Part shown: positions 23,469 to 31,802 of the stretch, in pieces | How positions within the stretch are numbered: position 1 is the first letter of the stretch | Layout of the letters: each line of letters begins with the position of its first letter | Source: CAYOSF01 sp964406605 | GTDB taxonomy: Bacteria > Chloroflexota > Dehalococcoidia > DSTF01 > RBG-16-68-14 | NCBI GenBank assembly: GCA_964406605.1 | Contig: CAYOSF010000006.1 | Coordinates: forward strand, 62,001-126,000 | DNA length: 64,000 nt | Direction of reading: 5' to 3' | Made by a program: the position numbers and the translations under genes | Notes under the pieces: model-generated | Told to the model about the DNA's origin: nothing | Seen by the model: only the letters and a program-made list of their open reading frames with translations | Database searches by the model: none

Positions 23469-25112
23469 ATGAGCCGACGACGTCTTTCGGCGGTCGTCCT
23501 CGCGCTCATAGTCGTCGCGGCTCTGGGCGGCTGGGTCGCCGGGTCGAGGATCCGATCTCCGGCTGAGCAGGCCGCGCGAACCGCGCCACCGGAGGCATCG
23601 GCGATCCTGGTCCCCGCCGAGGAACGCGTGCTGTCAACCGACATCGTGACCCGGGGCACCGCCCGGTTCGGATCGCCGCGATCGCTGTGGCTCGCCCCCT
23701 CGGCCCTCAAACCCGATGCTGGTGTCGTCACGTCGCTGCCGGTCCTGGGTTCGCAGCTCGGCGAGGGAGAGGTCGCGCTCGCTGTCTCCGGTCGACCGGT
23801 CTTCATCCTCCAGGGCGACCTGCCGATCTATCGCGACCTCGGACCCGGCCTAGCCGGCGATGATGTCCTCCAGCTCGAGGAAGCACTCCTACGAATGGGG
23901 TTCGATCCAGGGCCCGTCGACGGAACCTATGACGATCACACCGGCGCAGCCGTGGCCGGCTGGTATGCCTCGACCGGGTGGCAGCCGTTCGAGTCAACGG
24001 CAGATCAGCTCGCGGTAATCCGTGCCTTTGAGCAGGACCTGACAACCGCGAACAACGACCTGTTGTCGGCCGACGACGCCATCTCGTCAGCCTTGGCTGA
24101 CCTTGCTGCGGCTCGAGCGGCGCATGCGAACGCCATGGACGCGGCGGCCGCCGCACCAGGCGCGGTAGCCGCCACTCGGGCGGAAGCGGATGCCGCCAAT
24201 CAGGCCGCTGCAGCCGATGTCACCGCAAAGACAACGATCCGAGATCAGGTCGTCGCCGACCCGACCTCGACATCCACTGACCGAGCGACCGCCGAGGCGG
24301 ATCTCGCAGCGGCTCAGGCTGCAAGAGAATCCACGCGACTGGCTGGTGAGCTGGCGATTCAGGCCGCAGTCGATGCTCAGTCCGCTGCCGAACGTGAAGT
24401 CGAGACAACCCTGGCGTCGGTCGCAACCGCCGAGCAGGTTCTGAACTCGGCGAAAACGCAGCGGAGCATTCTCAACGATTCGGCCGGACAGATCGCTGCT
24501 GACCTTGCAACTGCCCAACTCCAAGCCGGCGTGCAAGTACCGGCCGATGAGATCATCTTCGTCTCCGCTGTGCCGGTCCGTGTCGAACAGATCGACGTCG
24601 CCTCGGGTGACGCGGCGAGCGGGCCCGTGATGACCGTCACAGACTCCCATCTAGCGATCGACTCGTCCCTCCCGCTCGACGAAGCACCGCTGGTGGAGCC
24701 GGGGATGGCCGTCACCATCGACGAGCCGGACCTCGGGATCACAGCCTCAGGTGTCGTGGGACGGGTTGCCGATGCTCCCGGCACCGACGGGGTCGACGGG
24801 TTCCACATCTACCTCGAGATCCTCGTTGACGACACTACCGCTCCGCTCGTTGGCGTGTCCGTTCGCCTCACCATCCCGATCGAATCAACCGGTGGGACAG
24901 TCCTCACCGTTCCGGTCAGCGCGCTGTCTCTCGCCGCCGACGGGACTTCAAGGGTCCAGGTGGACAACAACGGATCGCTCGAGTTCATCGTCGTGGAGCC
25001 AGGGCTTTCCGCCGGCGGCTTTGTCGAGGTGACCCCCGTTGACGGAACGCTGACAGCGGGCCAACTCGTGGTGATCGGTTTCGAGCAAGCCGGGGGAGCC
25101 TCGCGTGGCTGA
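23469..25112 (+). CDS. membrane fusion/peptidoglycan-binding protein of an ABC exporter
   Basis: The 547-aa protein has an N-terminal membrane anchor (LSAVVLALIVVAALGGWVAG) and a peptidoglycan-binding domain at about residues 120-165 (DDVLQLEEALLRMGFDPGPV, DGTYDDHTGAAVAGW). A long Ala-rich coiled coil runs from about 185 to 330. A lipoyl/beta-barrel HlyD-like part follows (VRVEQIDVASGD, VLTVPVSALSLAADG). It should link the MacB-type transporter to the cell wall. Peptidoglycan-binding HlyD proteins of this design are typical of Gram-positive actinobacteria. The stop overlaps the start of the ATPase gene by 8 nt. Confidence 0.87.
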   Translation: MSRRRLSAVVLALIVVAALGGWVAGSRIRSPAEQAARTAPPEASAILVPAEERVLSTDIVTRGTARFGSPRSLWLAPSALKPDAGVVTSLPVLGSQLGEGEVALAVSGRPVFILQGDLPIYRDLGPGLAGDDVLQLEEALLRMGFDPGPVDGTYDDHTGAAVAGWYASTGWQPFESTADQLAVIRAFEQDLTTANNDLLSADDAISSALADLAAARAAHANAMDAAAAAPGAVAATRAEADAANQAAAADVTAKTTIRDQVVADPTSTSTDRATAEADLAAAQAARESTRLAGELAIQAAVDAQSAAEREVETTLASVATAEQVLNSAKTQRSILNDSAGQIAADLATAQLQAGVQVPADEIIFVSAVPVRVEQIDVASGDAASGPVMTVTDSHLAIDSSLPLDEAPLVEPGMAVTIDEPDLGITASGVVGRVADAPGTDGVDGFHIYLEILVDDTTAPLVGVSVRLTIPIESTGGTVLTVPVSALSLAADGTSRVQVDNNGSLEFIVVEPGLSAGGFVEVTPVDGTLTAGQLVVIGFEQAGGASRG

Positions 25113-25797
25113 ATGCCAAGCGACCGCAAGCGTCCTTGAGCTCCACGGGGTCGGACGGCGGTTCGGAACGCAGCCGCCCGTCGACGCGCTCGTCGATGTC
25201 GATCTGCAGGTGGAGGCGGGCGAGTGGCTGGCCATCTCGGGTCCATCCGGCTCCGGAAAGTCGACCCTGCTCAACGTCATCGGCTGCCTGGACCGTCACA
25301 CCAGCGGCACCTATCTCTTCGATGGCGTCGACGTCACCACACTGAGCGATCATGAGCGAGCCGGACTACGGAGCCGACGCATCGGGTTCGTGTTCCAGTC
25401 ATTCCACCTCCTGCCCCACCGGCCCGTATTGGACAATGTGATGCTGGCGGAAGTGTACCGCAAGCAGTCCCACAGGGGTCGACGAGGCCGGGCGCTGGCG
25501 GCGCTCGAGCAAGTCGGGCTCACCCACCGCGCCGACTTCCTGCCGACCCGGCTATCCGGCGGCGAGCAGCAACGCGTCGCCATCGCCCGCGCGCTCGTCG
25601 GTTCCCCCAGCCTGCTGTTGTGCGACGAGCCAACCGGAAACCTCGACTCGAAAACTACCGCCAACATCCTCGACCTCTTCGAGACACTCCACCAACAGGG
25701 GCTGACGCTGATCATCGTCACCCACGAGTACGACATCGCAGCGCGGGCCGGTCGCCGCGTGCGGATTGTTGATGGCTCATTGACGGAGGCTGGATGA
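25105..25797 (+). CDS. MacB/LolD-type ABC transporter ATPase
   Basis: The 230-aa ATPase starts at GTG 25105, overlapping the upstream gene. Walker A is GPSGSGKST, the Q-loop region FVFQSFHLLPHRPVLDNV, the signature LSGGEQQRVAIARAL, Walker B LLLCDEPTGNLDS and the switch His VTHEYDIA. This is the LolD/MacB subfamily, which drives mechanotransmission rather than transmembrane passage. It energises the FtsX-like permease encoded next (ATGA overlap). The exported substrate could be a peptide, antibiotic or lipid. Confidence 0.93.
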   Translation: MAECQATASVLELHGVGRRFGTQPPVDALVDVDLQVEAGEWLAISGPSGSGKSTLLNVIGCLDRHTSGTYLFDGVDVTTLSDHERAGLRSRRIGFVFQSFHLLPHRPVLDNVMLAEVYRKQSHRGRRGRALAALEQVGLTHRADFLPTRLSGGEQQRVAIARALVGSPSLLLCDEPTGNLDSKTTANILDLFETLHQQGLTLIIVTHEYDIAARAGRRVRIVDGSLTEAG

Positions 25798-27053
25798 GGA
25801 TACTGTGGCGCCGCCGAGGGACAAGATCGAACAGGAACGTGGTTCCACGGTCAGGTATCACGATCCGTGATCTCTTCGATGAAGCCATCGCCGGGTTGTT
25901 CGCAAGACCCGGGCGGACGATGCTGACGGTGCTCGGCGTCGTCATCGGGCTAGCCGCCCTCGTGGCCACGCTGGGCCTGTCCCGCACCGCCAGCAACCGC
26001 ATTATCGGCCGGTTCGACGAACTCGCCGCGACGGAGATCGTCATCACCGCGAAGCCCGGTCCCGCCGGCGCCGAGCCCGAAGCTCTCCCCTGGGACGCCC
26101 CCGCTCGCCTTCGCCGGCTCAACGGCGTCGTCGCCGTGGGAACCCTCAGTGCAGTGGACATTGGGGATGCGCTGGTCAGCACATCACCCGTCAGCGACCC
26201 CCGCACCCAGACCGATTTCCAGCTTCCGGTACAGGCCGCCTCTCCCGGCTTGTTCGCGGCAGTCAGAGCTGATCTAGAGACCGGCCGTCTCCCAGATCTC
26301 GGCCATTCTGATCGGGCGGACCGGGTCGCCGTCCTCGGTCCTGGAGCCGCACTCCGGCTCGGTATCACCGGTGTCGAGCAACTCCCGGCAATCGCAATCG
26401 GCGATGACCTCTACCTGGTCATCGGCATCCTACGCGATGTCGCCCGCCAGCCGGATCTCCTCGGCTCGATCATCATCCCCGAAGGAACCGCACGCCAGGA
26501 TTTCCGCCTGGCCAGCCCGGAACTCGTGGCCGTCGAGACCCAGATCGGCGCGGCGTCTCTCATCGCCCAACAAGCGCCACTTGCACTGCGGCCTGACGAT
26601 CCATCGATCCTGAAGGTCGGCTCTCCTCCGGAGCCTCAACGAGTGCGCGAAGCGGTGCAGAGCGATCTGAACGTCATGTTCCTCCTCCTCGGCGGCGTGT
26701 CCCTGCTCGTGGGAGCCATCGGCATCGCCAACGTCACGCTCGTGTCGGTGATCGAGCGCACCGGCGAGATCGGCCTCCGCCGAGCCATCGGCGCCACCCG
26801 ATGGCACATAGGCGTCCAGTTCCTCCTTGAGAGCACCTCTATGGGAGTCGTTGGGGGCATCCTCGGCGCTAGCCTCGGGTGCATCGCGGTGGTCGCTGTC
26901 TCCGCCTACCGGGATTGGACACCGGTGCTAGACCCCGCGGCGCCCTTCCTCGCTCCATTGGTCGGCGGGGCGATTGGGTTGGTGTCGGGTACCTACCCGG
27001 CTCTGCGTGGGGCGCATATGGAACCCGTGGAAGCGTTGCGGGCGGGCAGATGA
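25794..27053 (+). CDS. MacB-type ABC transporter permease (FtsX family)
   Basis: The 419-aa permease starts at ATG 25794 as an ATGA overlap with the ATPase stop. It has one N-terminal helix (TMLTVLGVVIGLAALVATLG), a large extracytoplasmic MacB_PCD domain, and three C-terminal helices. The conserved cytosolic motif is ERTGEIGLRRAIGATRWHIG, and the C-terminus is GTYPALRGAHMEPVEALRAG. It completes an operon of lipoprotein, fusion protein, ATPase and permease. The operon ends 285 bp before the right R2 repeat. Confidence 0.92.
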   Translation: MRILWRRRGTRSNRNVVPRSGITIRDLFDEAIAGLFARPGRTMLTVLGVVIGLAALVATLGLSRTASNRIIGRFDELAATEIVITAKPGPAGAEPEALPWDAPARLRRLNGVVAVGTLSAVDIGDALVSTSPVSDPRTQTDFQLPVQAASPGLFAAVRADLETGRLPDLGHSDRADRVAVLGPGAALRLGITGVEQLPAIAIGDDLYLVIGILRDVARQPDLLGSIIIPEGTARQDFRLASPELVAVETQIGAASLIAQQAPLALRPDDPSILKVGSPPEPQRVREAVQSDLNVMFLLLGGVSLLVGAIGIANVTLVSVIERTGEIGLRRAIGATRWHIGVQFLLESTSMGVVGGILGASLGCIAVVAVSAYRDWTPVLDPAAPFLAPLVGGAIGLVSGTYPALRGAHMEPVEALRAGR

Positions 27054-27338
27054 GCTTATCTCCGTTGGTCATTTGCGACGGCTGCACCAGATTCAGGCCG
27101 GTGCGTTCTCGGCTTGCACTTTCCGTCTACCGAGTGGGCGTGTTCCCGCAGCGGGCCACTGGTACCGGCGACCTCTTGCTCGAAGGCGCGGCCTGCGAGC
27201 GTCCTCCAGCAAGTCCGTAGTTCATCCTAATGCGGTGTTCCATCGCTCGGTGAACGTTTCATTGTGTGCGGTTCGATGTCCGCGTTTGGCGTGGGTTCAA
27301 ATGAAAGCCAGTGATTGCTTGCCTAGTGGCCGCCCAGG

Positions 27339-27363
27339 TGCCCTACCACTGCACCACCATCGG
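27339..27363. repeat. 25-bp direct repeat R2 (right copy) at the dnaN 3' end
   Basis: This copy covers the last codons of dnaN (MVVQW on the minus strand), its TAG stop and 4 bases beyond. The left copy is at 21672-21696. The two enclose the exporter island in the way att sites enclose an integrated element, but no integrase gene lies between them. Confidence 0.9.
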
Positions 27364-28476
27364 CATCAGGACGTGGACGTAGCTCTCGTCGCCCACCGGG
27401 CGCAAGACGCCCTGTCTGGAGGAACCGCTCGTCTCTAGGGCCACGCGACCACCCTCCAGCACCTGGAGGAAGTCCTGGAGGTACTTGCTGTTGAAGGCGA
27501 TCTTCTCGGCCTCGCCCTCCACCACCGCGTCCAGCTCCCCCATGTTGTCGCCGATCTCCTCCGCGCGCGCGGAAACGATCATCTTGCCCACTTCTACGTC
27601 CTCGCCGGGTGTGAACTGAAGCCGGACGATGCCGCTGCCATCGCGGGCGAAGATCGAGGCGGTGCGCGTCTCACGCAGGAACTCCGCCACGTCTACCACG
27701 GCTTTGCTCGTGTGCTCGTCGGGGATCAACTGGCTGTAGTTGGGGAACGTGCCTTGGATGAGCTGCGCCACCAGTTCCACGTTCTTCAGCCTGAAGAGCG
27801 CCTGCGTGCGCGTCGCGTTGAGGGTCACCTCCACGGGCTCCGTCTCCTCCGGTAGAAGCCGGTTCAGCTCGATCAGCGCGCGGGCCGGGATGATCACCTC
27901 GACGCGTTCCGCCACCGGCGTCCCGAGTTGAAGATGACGCACCGAGAGGCGAAAACCGTCCGCGGCCGCAAGCGTGAGCTGGTCGCCGTCCATCACCACG
28001 TCCACGCCCGTGAGAACGGGACGCGAATCATCGGTTGCCGCGGCGATGACCACCTGCGTCACAGCCTGGTGGAGCTCCTGCGGGTCCAACTGCACCGAGC
28101 CGCCGTCCTCGACCGACGGGATGGGCGGGAAGTCGTCCGCGTCCACGCCCGCGATGGTCGCCTGGTTACGGGCACATACGAGCTTGACCTGGCGCGATCT
28201 CGGCGCCAGCGTCATCTCAATCTTCTCGCCCGGCAGCGAATTGACGAAATCGGTCAACAGACGAGCCGGCACGGTGATGGCGCCCTCTTCTTCAATCTGC
28301 GCCCCAACCCAGGCACTGAGCGCAATCTCCAGATTCGTTGCCGCAAGCTTCAGCCGACCTTCGTCGGCTGCCAGCAGGACGTTGGCCGTAATAGGAAGGG
28401 TACTGCGGGCCGCTACCGCCCGCCCGACGATGCCGAGACCCTTGGCGAGGTGCTCTTGAAGACAAGAGATGTTCAT
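27343..28476 (-). CDS. dnaN: DNA polymerase III beta sliding clamp
   Basis: The 377-aa protein has the three repeated clamp domains: LGIVGRAVAARSTLPITANV in domain 1, VTQVVIAAATDDSRPVLTGV in domain 2, and the C-terminal SYVHVLMPM tail with the usual hydrophobic clamp end. It forms the ring that tethers replicative polymerase. ATG 28476 is preferred because of TAGGTGAC upstream; a GTG lies 9 nt earlier. It is not next to dnaA or recF here. Its 3' end is the site of the R2 repeat, and the gene itself appears intact. Confidence 0.97.
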   Translation of the reverse strand: MNISCLQEHLAKGLGIVGRAVAARSTLPITANVLLAADEGRLKLAATNLEIALSAWVGAQIEEEGAITVPARLLTDFVNSLPGEKIEMTLAPRSRQVKLVCARNQATIAGVDADDFPPIPSVEDGGSVQLDPQELHQAVTQVVIAAATDDSRPVLTGVDVVMDGDQLTLAAADGFRLSVRHLQLGTPVAERVEVIIPARALIELNRLLPEETEPVEVTLNATRTQALFRLKNVELVAQLIQGTFPNYSQLIPDEHTSKAVVDVAEFLRETRTASIFARDGSGIVRLQFTPGEDVEVGKMIVSARAEEIGDNMGELDAVVEGEAEKIAFNSKYLQDFLQVLEGGRVALETSGSSRQGVLRPVGDESYVHVLMPMVVQW

Positions 28477-28519
28477 TTTAGTCACCTACGTATGCGTTTA
28501 GCTGGATGGATGCGGGCGC

Positions 28520-28548
28520 AGTATACAGCACGCCCCTTCGCCGGGCAA
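28520..28548 (-). promoter_or_regulatory. dnaN promoter
   Basis: On the minus strand TTGCCC (28543-28548) and TATACT (28520-28525) are spaced by 17 bp. The leader to ATG 28476 is about 37 nt. Confidence 0.65.
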
Positions 28549-28701
28549 TAGGCTGTCGTCAGTGACGCCGTGACCGCGCCAGCCGTCACCTTCCGGTCAC
28601 CGACTTGAAGGATCGCCCGCCATTTCCGCCTCACGCCAGGGCCGGGCTGCATAGCAGGAGGGCCGCTCGCCGGCGACCCTCTCGTGAACGACGACCGACG
28701 T

Positions 28702-29868
28702 CTATTCCGGAAGGCCCAGAATAGTAACCGAGCAGACCGACGCCGGGCCTCCCAGGTTGTGGGCCAGCCCCAGGCGCGGGTCTTTCACCTGGGCGCCGTC
28801 GGCGCGGCCTTGGAGCTGCTTCGTGACCTCGTAGAGCATGCGGCAGCCGGTTGCGCCTATAGGATGGCCAAAGCACTTCAGGCCGCCGCTTGGGTTGACG
28901 GGCAGATCGCCGTCCACCTCCGCACGGCCCTCCCGCACGAAGTTGGCCCCTTGGCCCGGCTCACAGAACTGAAGGTCCTGGTAGTTGAGGATCTCGGTGA
29001 TCGTGAAGCAGTCATGCACCTCCGCGAGGCTGATCTCTTCGGCCGGGTTCTCGATCCCCGCCTCCTCGTAGGCCAGCTTCGCAGCCGCCTGGGTTGCCGG
29101 GAAGCCCAGGTAGTCGAACGATGACCGGTACATGGGCTGCATCGTGTGCATGGCCAGCGCATTGGCCTTCGTCAGCACGTAGTCGTCCTTGTGCTTACTC
29201 TTCTTGGCAATCTCGGGCCGCGTCACCACCAGAGCGGCCGCACCGTCAGACATGGCGCAGCAGTCGAACCGCCCCAGGGGCCAGGCGATCATCGGGGCGT
29301 TCAACACGTCTTCCACCCCGATCGGGCGACGGAAGTGAGCCTTGGGATGTTGGGCTCCGTTCTTGTGGTTCTTCACGGCCACGTGGGCGAGATCCTCTTT
29401 GGTCCAGCCGTGCTCGTGGAAGCAGCGCGTCGCCGCCAGCGCGAACATGCCTGGGGCGCTCACGTTGCCGATTATCGGGTGCCCCATCTCACCCATGGGC
29501 AAGCCGGAACCACCCGCGTCCATGAGCTTCTCCACGCCGCAGGCGAGCACGACATCGTATACGCCGGAGGCCACCGCATAGCAGGCGTTGCGGAAGGCAT
29601 CCATGCCGGAGGCGCAGAAGTTCTCCACTCGAGTGGCCGGCTTCCCGAAGAGCTTGAGCGGCTCAGCGGCGGTGCTCCCGCTGACTCCGGTGAAGTTGTA
29701 GAGGACGCCGACCCAGGTCGCCTCAATGTCGTCCGGGGTGAGACCCGCGTCGTCCAGCGCCTCGTAGGCGGCATCGACGAGAAGGTCCTCAGCGTCCTTC
29801 TCCCAGATCTCGCCGAACTTGGTACACCCAACTCCGATAATCGCTGCTTTGTCCTTGATGCTTCCCAT
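28702..29868 (-). CDS. thiolase (SCP-x type acetyl-CoA acetyltransferase), catalytic residues present
   Basis: The 388-aa protein contains the nucleophile motif VENFCASGMDAFRNA, the EVHDCFT His motif and the C-terminal NPSGGLKCFGHPIGATG with its His, so it should be a competent thiolase. ATG 29868 is preceded by AAAAGGAGA. It follows the HMG-CoA-synthase-like/DUF35 fusion by 42 bp and is probably co-transcribed with it. The combination suggests beta-ketothiolase chemistry on acyl-CoA held by an OB-fold partner, as in archaeal acetoacetyl-CoA thiolase/HMG-CoA synthase complexes. Confidence 0.93.
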   Translation of the reverse strand: MGSIKDKAAIIGVGCTKFGEIWEKDAEDLLVDAAYEALDDAGLTPDDIEATWVGVLYNFTGVSGSTAAEPLKLFGKPATRVENFCASGMDAFRNACYAVASGVYDVVLACGVEKLMDAGGSGLPMGEMGHPIIGNVSAPGMFALAATRCFHEHGWTKEDLAHVAVKNHKNGAQHPKAHFRRPIGVEDVLNAPMIAWPLGRFDCCAMSDGAAALVVTRPEIAKKSKHKDDYVLTKANALAMHTMQPMYRSSFDYLGFPATQAAAKLAYEEAGIENPAEEISLAEVHDCFTITEILNYQDLQFCEPGQGANFVREGRAEVDGDLPVNPSGGLKCFGHPIGATGCRMLYEVTKQLQGRADGAQVKDPRLGLAHNLGGPASVCSVTILGLPE

Positions 29869-29910
29869 GAGACTCTCCTTTTCCAGTTCCGAGGGAGACG
29901 TCGCTCTGCA

Positions 29911-31323
29911 TTAAGCGGCTTCCGGCACCGGCCGGCACTTCCAGTAGTAGTTGTGGAATCCGGACCCCTCGTGCAGCCGGCGGAACGTGGTCTCTACATT
30001 CATGCCGACTTTGACGTCCTGCGGGTCACCATCGGTCATCTCCAGGAAGACCCGGCCTCCATCCTCCAAGTCCACCACCAGCCGGGGTGTGGGCACGTTG
30101 ACGTACTGACCCCCGATCAAGTGGTCGAGCGTGAAGGTGTACACGCTGCCGGTCCTGCCCAGCTTGATTTCCTCCATCTGGTCCCTGACTCCGCACTCTC
30201 CGCACACGCGCGGCATCGGATACTGTACGACGCCACACTTTCGGCAGCGCGCGCCGTGGAAGTTCAGCTCCATCCTGCTGTCGCGCCAGTAGGTGACGGC
30301 GGACGCCCTGGGAGCCTCTTCCTCTCGATCCATGAGCCTGCGGAAGTGGACGTAGGCGGTGTAGTTGGGCAGGTTGCGCTTCTGAAGAAGATGCCCCATC
30401 AGCCCTCGGCGCCCGGGGACCGCGGCGAGCTCCTCCGTCACCTCCAGGAGGAATGCGTCGGCGCCGTCACCGTGATTGATCACGAGCATCTTGTCGCCCG
30501 CCTTGCTCTGCTCCAGGGCGCCGGCCAGCATCATCAGGACCAGCGCCGCTCCCGGATTGCCGACCGACAAGAACAAGATATCCTGCAGTTGGCCGGCGTC
30601 CAGGCCGAGGCTGCGGGCGACGTTCCCCAGGCTTCGTGGGTCCATGGCGGTAATCACCCCTTTGGCCAGGGTGCCGGGCTCCACGCCTTCCTTCTCGAGG
30701 ACGGCCTTCCCCGCCTGCACCGCGCTCTGCACGTACCCGTACTGCGTCTCGGCCTTGGCCTCAAAAGAGCGCACGTAGCGGTCTTCGCTCCGGCGCCAGG
30801 CGCCCACCTGCTCACCGGCCACGGACTGAAAGCCGCTGAGCGTTGCGGAACCCTCCCTGGACACCAAGACCGCACCCGCTCCATCCCCCAGAAGCTGTTC
30901 CCACATCGATTCCGGCTCGCCTAGACGGCAGTCCGCCGCGACCACAAGGACGCTTCCCGCCGAGCCGCTGTCGACGGCGTCGGTGGCCGCACGCAGGGCC
31001 GTGGTGGCCGCACGCAGCGACCCCGTGAAATCGGCAGTGTTGATGTCCGTGCGCATGTCCAGGGCAGCCGCGATCACTCCCGCGCACTGCTTCTCGCTGT
31101 ACGGTGCGGTGGTGGTGGCGAAGAACAGACCGTCGACGGTTGCCGGATCGACACCCGCCAGGCAGTCCAGCCCTGCGGCCACGGCCATCGTGAGGCTGTC
31201 CTCGTCCGCGTTGCCCACGGCGCGCTCTCCCGGAACGGCGGGCACGCCCCAGGCGTTCCCCATCTCTTCCCTGGAGAGCCTGAACAAGGGAACATACGCG
31301 CCGAACGATGCTATCTTGGCCAT
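29911..31323 (-). CDS. HMG-CoA synthase-like protein fused to a DUF35 OB-fold zinc ribbon
   Basis: The 470-aa protein joins an HMG-CoA-synthase/KAS-III-like fold (residues 1-330; ASFGAYVPLFRLSREEMG, LGDGAGAVLVS, SVGNPGAALVLMMLAGAL) to a C-terminal DUF35 part. The latter has a zinc ribbon (C-x2-C at CRKC and CGEC) and an OB fold (RTGSVYTFTLDHLIGG). The position of the catalytic Cys in archaeal HMG-CoA synthase reads TADFTGSLRAATTAL here, with no Cys. In Archaea these two parts are separate proteins bridging thiolase and synthase; here they are fused and the thiolase gene is next door. True HMG-CoA synthesis is doubtful. Confidence 0.87.
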   Translation of the reverse strand: MAKIASFGAYVPLFRLSREEMGNAWGVPAVPGERAVGNADEDSLTMAVAAGLDCLAGVDPATVDGLFFATTTAPYSEKQCAGVIAAALDMRTDINTADFTGSLRAATTALRAATDAVDSGSAGSVLVVAADCRLGEPESMWEQLLGDGAGAVLVSREGSATLSGFQSVAGEQVGAWRRSEDRYVRSFEAKAETQYGYVQSAVQAGKAVLEKEGVEPGTLAKGVITAMDPRSLGNVARSLGLDAGQLQDILFLSVGNPGAALVLMMLAGALEQSKAGDKMLVINHGDGADAFLLEVTEELAAVPGRRGLMGHLLQKRNLPNYTAYVHFRRLMDREEEAPRASAVTYWRDSRMELNFHGARCRKCGVVQYPMPRVCGECGVRDQMEEIKLGRTGSVYTFTLDHLIGGQYVNVPTPRLVVDLEDGGRVFLEMTDGDPQDVKVGMNVETTFRRLHEGSGFHNYYWKCRPVPEAA

Positions 31324-31368
31324 GGTTCCTTCCTTTCCCGGTACCCTGAGCCTGGACTCCGCTTGGAC

Positions 31369-31569
31369 TCAGATCCGGCAGCAGGTCCGAAGAGTCGGAT
31401 CGTAGTAGGAATTGAAGACTTCGTCCCAATAGGGGTCGTCGAAGCGGAACGCCGGTGCGTCGGTGGCGGCGCCGGCGCGCTTCTTCCGCTTCTTGGGACT
31501 CTGGGGCTTTCGCCCTCGCGGCTGAGCGGTTCGTTTCTCTTCGCCGCGGACGGATGCTCGTGAACCCAT
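31369..31569 (-). CDS. small basic protein, unrecognised
   Basis: The 66-aa frame starts at ATG 31569 behind GAGAGGTAG. A Lys/Arg-rich half (GRKPQSPKKRKKRAG) is followed by an acidic aromatic tail (FRFDDPYWDEVFNSYYDP) and CC near the end. It lies 45 bp upstream of the synthase-DUF35 gene on the same strand, so it may be the first gene of that operon. No family is recognised. The good ribosome site and the organised composition argue for a real gene. Confidence 0.5.
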   Translation of the reverse strand: MGSRASVRGEEKRTAQPRGRKPQSPKKRKKRAGAATDAPAFRFDDPYWDEVFNSYYDPTLRTCCRI

Positions 31570-31802
31570 GCTACCTCTCGGAAGCTTCAGCCCTGAGCCG
31601 ACCGCCGGGAGCGGGTCTTTTCAGATGACGAAGCCGTGTCCGTTCCCATCTTACGGCCGCTCCCGCGCCCGCCTCAACCTACTTAACTCGTTCGGCGGTG
31701 TGCTCCCTCTCACTCGCCACCGCGGACCCAAGCCGGGCGAGCGTCGGAAGCAGAAACCTACCTTCGGCGCCTCCATCCCGCAAGGCCGCACGTCGGCGGC
31801 GC

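Noticed and set aside
27280..27363. Possible tRNA gene at the right R2 copy
   Set aside because: A D-arm-like GTGC-loop-GCAC and a GGGTTCAAAT piece are present, but acceptor and T stems do not pair on either strand.
29146..30924. Rightward open frame of 592 codons
   Set aside because: Antisense to the thiolase and synthase-DUF35 genes; composition is typical of GC-rich shadow frames.
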